Shown here piece after piece: positions 16,550 to 24,403 of a DNA stretch of 64,000 nucleotides; positions within the stretch are counted from its first letter, which is position 1; every line of letters begins with the position of its first letter. The stretch covers positions 930,001 through 994,000 of the forward strand of contig NZ_LFNF01000002.1 of NCBI RefSeq assembly GCF_001045445.1, in the 5' to 3' direction. Below the pieces are notes generated by a model. That model had not been told where the DNA came from. It saw only the letters and a program-made list of their open reading frames with translations, and made no database searches. This stretch comes from Chryseobacterium sp. BLS98. Lineage in GTDB: Bacteria; Bacteroidota; Bacteroidia; Flavobacteriales; Weeksellaceae. The translations under genes were made by a program, and so were the position numbers.

Positions 16550-18262
16550 TTATTCAATCACGAGTTTCCGGGTGGTTATTTCGTTTTTTATTTTCAGCTT
16601 TAACAGATAAGCTCCTTTCGTAAGATGAGATATGTTGATCGACTGATCCTTATTCAAAACAACATTCTGTTTCCTTCCATCGATAGAATACATTTCAATA
16701 TCTGAAACCTTTTCTCCCTGGATAAATACTTTCTCCGATGCAGGATTCGGATAGACTGAAATTTCATTATGTTTAACTACATCACGAGTTCCCAATGCAC
16801 TTTGAGCTGAAGAATCAGAAAAAACTTTAGAAGCATCTATTGATCGTACACTCCAGTATACATTCTGAATAGATGGATCAAGATCCAGAAACCAGGAAGG
16901 AGTTGTCACGATGTATTTTGCAAGATTTGAAGCTCCGGGTGTGGATCCTACTTTGATTTCGTATCGGAGAGCATTTGTCGGAGTTTTATCGTCTGACGCC
17001 CCGCTCCATGAGAAATCAAAGCGGTTCCCGGTTTTTGTTAAATGAAGGACTGCAGGAGGTACAGGTTTCAGATTAACTTCAGTTGAAGTATTTTTGAAAA
17101 TTTTGGTAAGTGAAGGCATACCCGGATCTGCCCAATCAAATCCGGCCAATAGAACATCCAGACGGTTGTCATTGTCAAAGTCAAGTAAATTCACGAAACC
17201 CGGACCTCCTAAAGCATGCAGTCCTGTAGGTATACTTTCAGTAAAATCCTGTGTTGAAGGATTGTATAAAAAAGCTTTTACAACAGCATTGGTATTTTCA
17301 TCATTTCCGGAAACCATAAAGTCATAGTATCCGTCATTATTAACGTCACCTGTTACTACAGATGAATCTGCCATTTCAGGGATATTTATTTTTTGTTCGG
17401 TTAAATTTCCTGCTCCGTCATTCATCAATACTGCAAGATAACCGTTATAATCAGCATCCTGACCGGAAATCACCACATCCTGGAAACCATCTGCATTGAA
17501 ATCTGCAAAGTCCATTTTACCTCCTGCAAGAGCCGTAAAATCCTGGGAAAATATAAGAGTCCCTGCCTGATTCAGATAAACCTTACAAGCGGGATTATCC
17601 CCTTGCTCCATTCCCAAAATGATAAGATCAAGTAGATGATCATTATTGAGATCTATTAATTTAAAACTTCCATTCTGTGTTCCCGGCTGCCAGGCCTTGA
17701 AAATTTCAAAATCAGTTCCGGTATTTCTGTAAAAATCAAGATTATTCAAAAAACCGGCACCTTCCACATACTGAGTTCCATTGACAGCATAATCCATTTT
17801 ACCGTCATTATTAAAATCAAAGGCTTCCAGAGAACCATAGACTTTTCCTTCCAGTTCTGTTTCTTTCATAAAACCCGTTCCTGTATTACGGAACCTGTAA
17901 TGTTTATAATTGACTACATCATTATAGCTTAATCCTGTAGAAATAATATCAAGAAGCCCATCATTATCAAAATCCATAAATTTTATATCTCCCAGATGGG
18001 TTGCATCCGCTCCAAGATCAGCATAAGGCACCAGTGAAACTCCATTATTCTTGTACACTTCATTGAAAGATGTATCTGCGCTTCCATCACCGTCACTGTC
18101 AATTGCCCCATTAATCACTACATCCTGCTTCCCGTCTCCATCCATATCCGCTGTATCAGCAGCTCCGTAATAATAATTTTTCATACCAGTCTGGATTTCA
18201 ATATAGTTTTGCGCCATAAGCCCAACAGGAAGCATTGATAAAAGAATACAGATCCTCTTCAT
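16550..18262 (-). CDS. FG-GAP/VCBS repeat T9SS-secreted protein
   Basis: A 570-residue secreted protein. The start is placed at ATG 18262 (MKRICILLSMLPVGLMAQ), which gives a clean signal peptide; a Met ten codons upstream does not. Residues about 20-400 are repeated FG-GAP/VCBS blades with calcium-type DxDxDG motifs such as DMDGDGKQD, DFDNDGLLD, DFNNDGKMD and DFNADGFQD, a beta-propeller arrangement. A fibronectin-like segment follows, then a type A T9SS sorting domain (ISVYPNPASEKVFIQ to TRKLVIE). An adhesive or ligand-binding role is inferred; no catalytic residues are evident. It is single and convergent with lnt. Confidence 0.85.
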   Translation of the reverse strand: MKRICILLSMLPVGLMAQNYIEIQTGMKNYYYGAADTADMDGDGKQDVVINGAIDSDGDGSADTSFNEVYKNNGVSLVPYADLGADATHLGDIKFMDFDNDGLLDIISTGLSYNDVVNYKHYRFRNTGTGFMKETELEGKVYGSLEAFDFNNDGKMDYAVNGTQYVEGAGFLNNLDFYRNTGTDFEIFKAWQPGTQNGSFKLIDLNNDHLLDLIILGMEQGDNPACKVYLNQAGTLIFSQDFTALAGGKMDFADFNADGFQDVVISGQDADYNGYLAVLMNDGAGNLTEQKINIPEMADSSVVTGDVNNDGYYDFMVSGNDENTNAVVKAFLYNPSTQDFTESIPTGLHALGGPGFVNLLDFDNDNRLDVLLAGFDWADPGMPSLTKIFKNTSTEVNLKPVPPAVLHLTKTGNRFDFSWSGASDDKTPTNALRYEIKVGSTPGASNLAKYIVTTPSWFLDLDPSIQNVYWSVRSIDASKVFSDSSAQSALGTRDVVKHNEISVYPNPASEKVFIQGEKVSDIEMYSIDGRKQNVVLNKDQSINISHLTKGAYLLKLKIKNEITTRKLVIE

Positions 18263-18503
18263 GTTATTTTTATTTAGATTAATTAAAAACAAAGATATGG
18301 TATTAGGATTTGCTTTTTAGGGAAAGCTTACATGAAATAAATCAGTCACTTGGTTTAGGCTGTATTAAGGATTATTTTATTTTAAAAATCATGATTATTA
18401 ATCAGCCAGTTATTTGTAAATATTTTCCAAAAGATTTGTCTATATAAAAATTTCTTCGTTATTTTGCACTCTCAAATATTTATACAAATAAGAACATCGA
18501 GAT

Positions 18504-18746
18504 ATGTCAAGAATTTGCCAAATAACAGGAAAGCGTGCAATGGTTGGTAACAACGTTTCTCACGCTAATAACAAAACGAAGCGTCGTTTTGAAATTAACT
18601 TATTAGAGAAGAAGTTTTACCTTCCGGAGCAAGATAAGCACGTAACACTGAAAGTATCAGCTCATGGATTGAGAGTGATTAACAAGATTGGAATCGAGGA
18701 AGCTATTGAAAGAGCTACTAGAAACGGATTGATTAAAAAGAATTAA
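18504..18746 (+). CDS. rpmB: 50S ribosomal protein bL28
   Basis: An 80-residue protein that aligns with bL28: [20 protein letters not shown], then [13 protein letters not shown] and [15 protein letters not shown]. It is a structural protein of the large subunit. It opens the operon rpmB-rpmG-DUF4295, which is conserved in Bacteroidota and normally leads into ftsY. A CGTTATTTTG element 40 bases upstream may be a variant -7 box; the same ten bases precede the DUF1801 gene. Confidence 0.97.
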   Translation: MSRICQITGKRAMVGNNVSHANNKTKRRFEINLLEKKFYLPEQDKHVTLKVSAHGLRVINKIGIEEAIERATRNGLIKKN

Positions 18747-18752
18747 TAAATC

Positions 18753-18935
18753 ATGGCAAAAAAAGGAAACAGAGTTCAAGTAATTCTTGAATGTACAGAG
18801 CACAAAGAGAGCGGTATGCCAGGAATGTCAAGATACATTTCTACTAAAAATAAAAAGAACACCACTGAAAGATTGGAATTGAAAAAATACAATCCTGTTC
18901 TTAAGAAAGTTACAGTTCACAAAGAAATCAAGTAA
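18753..18935 (+). CDS. rpmG: 50S ribosomal protein bL33
   Basis: A 60-residue bL33: [40 protein letters not shown] and [12 protein letters not shown]. Only one Cys is present, so it is the zinc-free (C-minus) form. It starts six bases after rpmB and is followed after 19 bases by the DUF4295 gene. Confidence 0.96.
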   Translation: MAKKGNRVQVILECTEHKESGMPGMSRYISTKNKKNTTERLELKKYNPVLKKVTVHKEIK

Positions 18936-18954
18936 TTTATAAATATAATTTACC

Positions 18955-19104
18955 ATGGCAAAGAAAGTAGTAGCAACCCTACAAACCGGGTCAAAAAAAA
19001 TGACCAAAGTTGTGAAAATGGTTAAGTCATCTAAGTCAGGTGCTTACGTTTTCGAAGAAAAAGTAATGAATGCAGACGAAGTAGACGGTTATTTGAAGAA
19101 ATAA
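18955..19104 (+). CDS. DUF4295 family small basic protein (ribosome-associated candidate)
   Basis: A 49-residue basic protein: MAKKVVATLQTGSKKMTKV, then VKSSKSGAYVFEEKVMN and a C-terminal VDGYLKK. DUF4295 is a short Bacteroidota-only family found almost always just after rpmG. The operon position, size and basic composition suggest a lineage-specific ribosomal protein. I recall that a Flavobacterium ribosome structure contained an extra small protein named bL38, possibly this family, but cannot verify that here. It ends before a terminator, so ftsY downstream must rely on another promoter. Confidence 0.88.
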   Translation: MAKKVVATLQTGSKKMTKVVKMVKSSKSGAYVFEEKVMNADEVDGYLKK

Positions 19105-19125
19105 TCTCCACTTTATTTACAATAT

Positions 19126-19157
19126 AAAAAACTACTCAGATTTTGGGTAGTTTTTTT
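19126..19157 (+). terminator. Terminator after the rpmB-rpmG-DUF4295 operon
   Basis: AAAAAACTAC and GTAGTTTTTT arms with an 11-base loop and a T run. The next -7 box begins three bases later. Confidence 0.82.
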
Positions 19158-19159
19158 GT

Positions 19160-19167
19160 TATCTTTG
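19160..19167 (+). promoter_or_regulatory. -7 promoter box for the RidA-like gene and ftsY
   Basis: TATCTTTG, directly behind the terminator and 35 bases before ATG 19203. Confidence 0.6.
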
Positions 19168-19202
19168 TTCACCAGATTATTAATCAATAAAATATATACG
19201 GT

Positions 19203-19670
19203 ATGAAAAAGATTTTTATTCTGGTTTTCACAGAAATTTTTCTATTTTCATTCGGGCAGGAAAAAATGAACAATGTAGAATATAAAAGCTCTGCAGAGGT
19301 TTTTACCATCAAGGGACTTTCACAATCGACGAGTATTGACTGTGGGGCTTCCAAAATGATCTTTCTCTCCGGGCAGGTTCCTCTGGATGCTGCAGGTCAT
19401 CTTGTAGGAAACGATGTTGAAGAACAAACCCGACAGGTTTTCAAAAACATTGAGTATATCCTGAAAGAATATGGAGCAACAGCAAAGGATATTGTAAAAC
19501 TGGGAATTTTCATTACTGATATTTCCAAAACACCAGACTTTAGAAAAATCCGTGATTTATATATCAATCTTCAAAATCCTCCCGTGAGCAGCCTTGTGGA
19601 AGTAAGCCGGCTTTTCAGAGATGACGTGCTTATAGAAGTAGAAGCTACGGCAGTTATAAAAAACAAATAA
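19203..19670 (+). CDS. Exported RidA/YjgF-family protein lacking the catalytic arginine
   Basis: A 155-residue protein with a signal peptide (MKKIFILVFTEIFLFSFGQ), then a full RidA/YjgF/UK114 domain: FLSGQVPLDAAG, EEQTRQVFKNIEYILKEYGA, VKLGIFITDI and VEVSRLFRDDVLIEVEATA. RidA enzymes hydrolyse reactive enamines and imines using a conserved Arg (Arg105 in E. coli) just before the VEV strand. Here that position is Ser129 (PPVSSLVEV), so classical deaminase activity is unlikely; several Rid subfamilies also lack it. An exported location is unusual for the family. It is inserted between the DUF4295 gene and ftsY and has its own -7 box. Confidence 0.85.
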   Translation: MKKIFILVFTEIFLFSFGQEKMNNVEYKSSAEVFTIKGLSQSTSIDCGASKMIFLSGQVPLDAAGHLVGNDVEEQTRQVFKNIEYILKEYGATAKDIVKLGIFITDISKTPDFRKIRDLYINLQNPPVSSLVEVSRLFRDDVLIEVEATAVIKNK

Positions 19671-19679
19671 GAATGAACT

Positions 19680-20633
19680 ATGAGTTGGTTTAAGAATATT
19701 TTCAAAAAAGAAGAAAAAGAAACTTTAGACAAAGGCCTGGAAAAATCCAGCCAGGGTTTCTTCGAAAAAATGACGAAAGCCGTAGTCGGTAAAAGCAAGG
19801 TGGATGATGAAGTTCTGGATGACCTTGAAGAAATACTGATTGCATCTGATGTAGGAGCTTCCACAACCATTAAAATCATAGAAAGGATTGAAGAACGTGT
19901 TGCCCGCGATAAATATGTAGGCGTAGGTGAACTTGATGCTATTCTGCGTGAAGAGATTTCAGGACTACTCCTGGAAAACCCTCATGCCGGAACAGGAAAT
20001 ATTGATACTTCTAAAAAGCCGTATGTCATTATGGTAGTCGGCGTGAACGGCGTAGGAAAAACCACAACAATCGGAAAACTGGCCCATCAGTTCAAATCCG
20101 AAGGTAAAAAGGTTGTCCTTGGGGCAGCAGACACCTTCAGAGCAGCAGCGGTAGATCAGCTGACTATCTGGAGCCAAAGGGTGGGTGTTCCTATCGTTAA
20201 ACAGGATATGGGATCGGATCCTGCCTCTGTAGCTTTTGATACCGTACAGAGTGCTGTGGCACAAGGTGCAGATGTAGTGATCATTGACACTGCAGGAAGG
20301 CTTCACAATAAGATCAACCTGATGAATGAGCTTTCAAAGATCAAAAGGGTAATGCAGAAGGTGATTCCTGATGCTCCTCATGAAATCCTGCTGGTTCTTG
20401 ACGGATCTACTGGCCAAAATGCATTTGAGCAGGCAAAACAGTTTACAGCAGCCACAGAAGTAAACGCACTGGCAGTAACAAAACTTGACGGAACAGCCAA
20501 AGGTGGTGTCGTTATAGGCATATCAGATCAGTTCCAGATTCCGGTAAAATATATAGGGGTAGGCGAAAAGATGCAGGACCTTCAATTGTTTAATGGTACA
20601 GAATTTGTAGATTCTTTTTTCAAGAAAAGATGA
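19680..20633 (+). CDS. ftsY: Signal recognition particle receptor FtsY
   Basis: FtsY is the membrane-associated GTPase that receives SRP-ribosome complexes for co-translational insertion. The 317-residue protein has the NG domain only: N bundle (about 1-95), P-loop GVNGVGKT at about 121-128, DTFRAAAVDQL, DTAGRLH and the guanine-specificity TKLDGTAKGG. It lacks the long acidic A domain of E. coli FtsY, as is usual in this phylum. It starts nine bases after the RidA-like gene. Confidence 0.97.
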   Translation: MSWFKNIFKKEEKETLDKGLEKSSQGFFEKMTKAVVGKSKVDDEVLDDLEEILIASDVGASTTIKIIERIEERVARDKYVGVGELDAILREEISGLLLENPHAGTGNIDTSKKPYVIMVVGVNGVGKTTTIGKLAHQFKSEGKKVVLGAADTFRAAAVDQLTIWSQRVGVPIVKQDMGSDPASVAFDTVQSAVAQGADVVIIDTAGRLHNKINLMNELSKIKRVMQKVIPDAPHEILLVLDGSTGQNAFEQAKQFTAATEVNALAVTKLDGTAKGGVVIGISDQFQIPVKYIGVGEKMQDLQLFNGTEFVDSFFKKR

Positions 20634-20705
20634 TTTTTATCATATTTATCTTTAAATTAGTATATATCAAATTCATACATTATTAACAATTAAAAATTTA
20701 GGACT

Positions 20706-20960
20706 ATGGGAATTTTAACTTGGATCATATTTGGTCTTATCGCAGGGGCAATCGCAAAACTTATTATGCCGGGAACACAAGGCGGCGGATGGTTAATGAC
20801 TATTATTTTAGGTATTGTTGGAGCTTTTGTAGGAGGATTTATAGGCAGCTTTTTGGGATGGGGAACTACAGACAGTTTCGATTTCAGAAGTATGCTGTTA
20901 GCTGTCGGAGGAGCGTTAATCGTTCTCTGGATCTACGGAATGGCTACTAAGAAAGGCTAA
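20706..20960 (+). CDS. GlsB/YeaQ/YmgE family membrane protein
   Basis: An 84-residue hydrophobic protein with three predicted helices and the family's glycine-rich pattern: LIAGAIAKLIMPG, GGWLMTIILGIVGAFVGGF and a last helix ending in WIYG. Members (transglycosylase-associated or stress-response proteins) are small inner-membrane proteins of unknown activity, often stress induced. The gene is monocistronic, between ftsY and a strong terminator shared with sppA. Confidence 0.9.
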   Translation: MGILTWIIFGLIAGAIAKLIMPGTQGGGWLMTIILGIVGAFVGGFIGSFLGWGTTDSFDFRSMLLAVGGALIVLWIYGMATKKG

Positions 20961-20977
20961 AAGCAGATAAAAAAAAT

Positions 20978-21014
20978 AAAACCCCGGAACTGAAATTTAG
21001 TTCCGGGGTTTTTT
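20978..21014. terminator. Bidirectional terminator between the GlsB-like gene and sppA
   Basis: AAAACCCCGGAACT and its complement form a 14-base stem with a seven-base loop and T runs on both readings. Confidence 0.94.
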
Positions 21015-21031
21015 GTACAATATAATTTAGT

Positions 21032-22786
21032 TTAGTTGATCTTAATCTGATAAGGCATTTCCATTTTCACCTCAGACTGCAGTTTCTGATCGGTAATCTG
21101 CTGGAGGATTTCATAGTTGGCTTTACCTATTTTGTTTTTAATGATCCTTGCAGAGATATCATCTTCATTCAAGTCTTTGAAAATCTGCTCAAACTGAGTC
21201 ATTCTTTTTGGATAAGAAGATACATGATAGGATTTTAATCCTGCTTTTTGTGCTGCAAAGTTCACAGCATCATTCAGTGTTCCCAATTCATCTACAAGAC
21301 CGATTTGTTTGGCCCGAACACCACTCCATACTCTTCCCCCTCCTACACTGTCGATCTGCTCGAAAGTCTGTTTTCTGTTCTGGGTAACAAAATGTACAAA
21401 TCTTTTATAGGTTCCTTCCACACTTCTGGTAATCAGGTTTACCCCGTAAGGCGTAACACCATTCAGTGCAGAATAGTATTGAGAATTGGCATTGGTAGCA
21501 ACAATATCTGAACGGATACCGTTTTTGTTTGCAAGATCTTTATAATAAGGAATTACTCCGAAAACTCCGATAGATCCTGTCAGCGTATTAGGCTCCGAAT
21601 AGATTTTATCAGCTGCCATTGCAATATAGTACCCTCCCGAAGCGGCATAGTCACCAAAAGAAACCACTAAAGGTTTTTTCTTCTTCAGCTGCTGCAATTC
21701 AAATAAAATTTCATCCGAAGCATTAGCACTTCCACCCGGAGAATTAATTCTAAAAACAACAGCTTTCACTTTATCGTCATTCTGAAGATCCTTGATGTAT
21801 TTAATATATTTTTCAGAATAGATCTCATTGTAACCGTCACCATTATTAATTCCACCCGAAGCGTACAACACGGCTACCTTTTCCCCTGACTTATCTTCAT
21901 CCGCATAAGATCTGATATAACCGGCTAAAGATACCTTATTCAGTTTTTCCTTTTCTTTAAGGCTGAGCTTGGACTTTAACATCTGATCATATTCTGTTTT
22001 CTGGATCAGTTTATCAGCAAGCTTATATTTAAGTCCTAATTCAGGAATCATTCCGTACAAGCTGTCGACAACCATTTTAAATTGTGCTGTATCTATTTTC
22101 CTTGAAACCGCCATTTTGGTTGAAGTATTTTTCCAGATATCATTTAAAAGAGTGCTTAGCTGCTCTTTATTTTCCGGGGAAATATCATTTCTCAGAAAAG
22201 GTTCAACAGCCGATTTAAATTTTCCGTGACGAATCACTTCTATACCGATCCCATATTTATCGGCAAAATCTTTAAAGAATGCCACTTCAGTAGCCAGACC
22301 TTTCAGTTCAATCATTCCTGACGGATTAAGATAATACTGATCAGCAACAGATCCTAAATAATAGGAAGCCTGCGAAACAGCATTTCCATAAGCATATACA
22401 AATTTTCCGCTCTTTTTAAAATCTTCAATTGCATTTCTGATATCATCAATCTGGGTCATTCCTGCATGAAAATCATCTGCTTCGATACTTATCCCTTTAA
22501 TATGATCATCCGTTTTAGCTTTTTTGATAGCTTCCAGTACATCATACAGCATCACACTTTTTTGTTTGTCGCTGATATTGAACAGCCCCATATCCTCTTC
22601 GGTAGGACTGTCTATTATATTGGTTTTTAAATTAATCGTAAGGACAGAATTGTTTTTCACCACAACAGATTTGTCATTTCCCATAGAACTGAACACAAGC
22701 ATCATAATGAAAAAGACGAAAAATAAGGCACATAATAGGACAATTGCCACTATATTTGCCAAGACGTTTTTGAAGAAACTTCTCAT
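21032..22786 (-). CDS. sppA: Signal peptide peptidase SppA, 67 kDa type
   Basis: SppA degrades cleaved signal peptides in the inner membrane. The 584-residue protein is the long tandem-domain form. It has one N-terminal transmembrane helix (about 10-33), the N-terminal fold with the general base Lys191 in RHGKFKSAVEPF, and the C-terminal fold with the nucleophile Ser353 in NSPGGSANASDE. The second GDYAASGGYYIAMAAD motif follows. It is divergent from folK with 20 bases between the starts, so the promoters must overlap the coding ends. Confidence 0.94.
   Translation of the reverse strand: MRSFFKNVLANIVAIVLLCALFFVFFIMMLVFSSMGNDKSVVVKNNSVLTINLKTNIIDSPTEEDMGLFNISDKQKSVMLYDVLEAIKKAKTDDHIKGISIEADDFHAGMTQIDDIRNAIEDFKKSGKFVYAYGNAVSQASYYLGSVADQYYLNPSGMIELKGLATEVAFFKDFADKYGIGIEVIRHGKFKSAVEPFLRNDISPENKEQLSTLLNDIWKNTSTKMAVSRKIDTAQFKMVVDSLYGMIPELGLKYKLADKLIQKTEYDQMLKSKLSLKEKEKLNKVSLAGYIRSYADEDKSGEKVAVLYASGGINNGDGYNEIYSEKYIKYIKDLQNDDKVKAVVFRINSPGGSANASDEILFELQQLKKKKPLVVSFGDYAASGGYYIAMAADKIYSEPNTLTGSIGVFGVIPYYKDLANKNGIRSDIVATNANSQYYSALNGVTPYGVNLITRSVEGTYKRFVHFVTQNRKQTFEQIDSVGGGRVWSGVRAKQIGLVDELGTLNDAVNFAAQKAGLKSYHVSSYPKRMTQFEQIFKDLNEDDISARIIKNKIGKANYEILQQITDQKLQSEVKMEMPYQIKIN
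22751..22758 (+). promoter_or_regulatory. Candidate -7 box for folK inside the sppA 5' end
   Basis: TATATTTG on the plus strand lies 48 bases before the folK ATG, within sppA coding sequence of the opposite strand. Confidence 0.45.
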
Positions 22787-22806
22787 AAATCAATCAATTT
22801 TCCAAT

Positions 22807-23223
22807 ATGTCGCAGCATAAGGTAGTTTTGTTACTAGGAAGTAACCTTGGAGATCAAAAAAAAAATATAAAAGTGGCCTTACAGAAAATCAGTGAGGGCG
22901 GGAATCACATTTCACAAATAAGCGAATTTTTAATTACCGAACCTGTAGAATTTGTCAGTTCCAATATTTTTTGTAATATTGCATCATTAATATTCACGCA
23001 CCTCTCGCCTATTCAGTTGCTTGATTTTGTTAAAAATATAGAAGCTGAGATGGGAAGAATCAAGGATTCAAAGGCCTCAGGCGGGTATAGCGACAGAATA
23101 ATAGATATTGATATCATTAAATATAACGATCTGCATTTCAGATCAGAAAGATTAGAAATACCTCATTATAAACATTTGTTTGAAAGAGAATTTTCTAAAA
23201 TATTATTGAAAGATTTTATCTAA
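22807..23223 (+). CDS. folK: 2-amino-4-hydroxy-6-hydroxymethyldihydropteridine pyrophosphokinase FolK
   Basis: FolK transfers pyrophosphate from ATP to 6-hydroxymethyl-7,8-dihydropterin in folate synthesis. The 138-residue protein has VVLLLGSNLGDQKKNI at the N-terminus, FCNIASLIFT, EMGR, and the metal-binding RIIDIDIIKYND followed by IPHYKHLFEREF. The length is slightly short but covers the whole fold. It begins 20 bases from the divergent sppA start and precedes the OmpA-like pair by 20 bases, so read-through into that pair is possible. Confidence 0.93.
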   Translation: MSQHKVVLLLGSNLGDQKKNIKVALQKISEGGNHISQISEFLITEPVEFVSSNIFCNIASLIFTHLSPIQLLDFVKNIEAEMGRIKDSKASGGYSDRIIDIDIIKYNDLHFRSERLEIPHYKHLFEREFSKILLKDFI

Positions 23224-23243
23224 ATAAAACATAAAAAACATAT

Positions 23244-24353
23244 ATGAAATTAGGTTTATTATTATTGGCCACACTACCTATCGCGGCTTATGCCCAGGAT
23301 AGTACCGCAGTAAACTCTTCTAGTGAGTACCCTAATACCTTTTCTTCAGGTTCTGCTAATGTACAGCGTTTCGACAACAAAGCCAGACGTTTTAATGACT
23401 GGTCTATTTCCGTTGGTGGAGGTGCTGCATTCATGCTGCATTCTGATCTCAGATCTTTTTATGATAAAAAGGTAAACTGGGGATATAATGCTTACGTAAG
23501 TATTGATAAGCAGATTACCCATACTTTTGGACTCAGCCTTATCTACCAGAGAGGTGAAACAAAGCAAAAAGCGATGTTAGATGGTGCGGCAGGTGTTGCG
23601 GCAGGTGTCGGTACAGCAACTACCAAATTTAACCAACTTGCTTTAATGGGAGATATTAACTTTTCTAACTTATTAAGAAGAGTAGATAATCATTCTCCTT
23701 ACAGATGGGCATTACATGGCTATGCCGGAATTGGTGTTCAGGGATACAATACTTCTTTGCATGATGCAAACGAGTACAGATGGAGCGATAGCCCTAAAAG
23801 AGTTCCTCTATTCATCGATCAGAAATTTGATATTAACTCAATCTACTATCAATTCGGTACCGGAGTGAAATACAAAGTATCAAAACTTATTGATATTGAA
23901 GCAAGAGCAATGTATATCATAAGTGGAGATGATGAGTTTGATGGAGGCGGATGGGCTGATCCTAACAACTACGATCCTGCAACTCCAGGTTCAAAGTATA
24001 ACATGATCAGTGATTCCAGATCTGATAATGCATTGTCAGTTACTTTAGGAGTTTCTTTCAAACTAGGAAACAAATTATCTCACCTGGCATGGCATGATCC
24101 GCTTCAGGAAGCATACTACAGAACCAGCGTACTAGAAAACGCAGCTACAGATCTTGTAGTATGTGAAAAAGGTGACGCAGATAATGACGGCGTATGCGAT
24201 GACTGGGACAGACAGCTTGATACTCCTGCAGGAGCAAGAGTTGACGGTGCCGGTGTAGCTTTAGATATGGATCTTGACGGAGTGATAGATCTGTACGATA
24301 AGTGTGTAACAGTTCCGGGACCTGTTGAAAACAACGGATGTCCTACAAAGTAA
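23244..24353 (+). CDS. OmpA-type outer membrane beta-barrel protein with TSP3 repeat, no OmpA C-domain
   Basis: A 369-residue outer membrane protein. Signal peptide (MKLGLLLLATLPIAAYAQ), an N-terminal beta-barrel domain (about 40-290), then a calcium-binding thrombospondin-3-type segment (DADNDGVCDDWD, DLDGVIDLYDKC) that ends VENNGCPTK. The next gene is a paralogue with the same segments plus a peptidoglycan-binding OmpA domain. This copy stops exactly where that domain would begin, so it would span the membrane without binding the wall. The TSP3 segment is almost identical in both proteins, although the barrels have diverged. Confidence 0.88.
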   Translation: MKLGLLLLATLPIAAYAQDSTAVNSSSEYPNTFSSGSANVQRFDNKARRFNDWSISVGGGAAFMLHSDLRSFYDKKVNWGYNAYVSIDKQITHTFGLSLIYQRGETKQKAMLDGAAGVAAGVGTATTKFNQLALMGDINFSNLLRRVDNHSPYRWALHGYAGIGVQGYNTSLHDANEYRWSDSPKRVPLFIDQKFDINSIYYQFGTGVKYKVSKLIDIEARAMYIISGDDEFDGGGWADPNNYDPATPGSKYNMISDSRSDNALSVTLGVSFKLGNKLSHLAWHDPLQEAYYRTSVLENAATDLVVCEKGDADNDGVCDDWDRQLDTPAGARVDGAGVALDMDLDGVIDLYDKCVTVPGPVENNGCPTK

Positions 24354-24403
24354 CACAACTGTTTTTTACAATAAAATCATTTAATTAACTAAAAAAATAC
24401 ACT

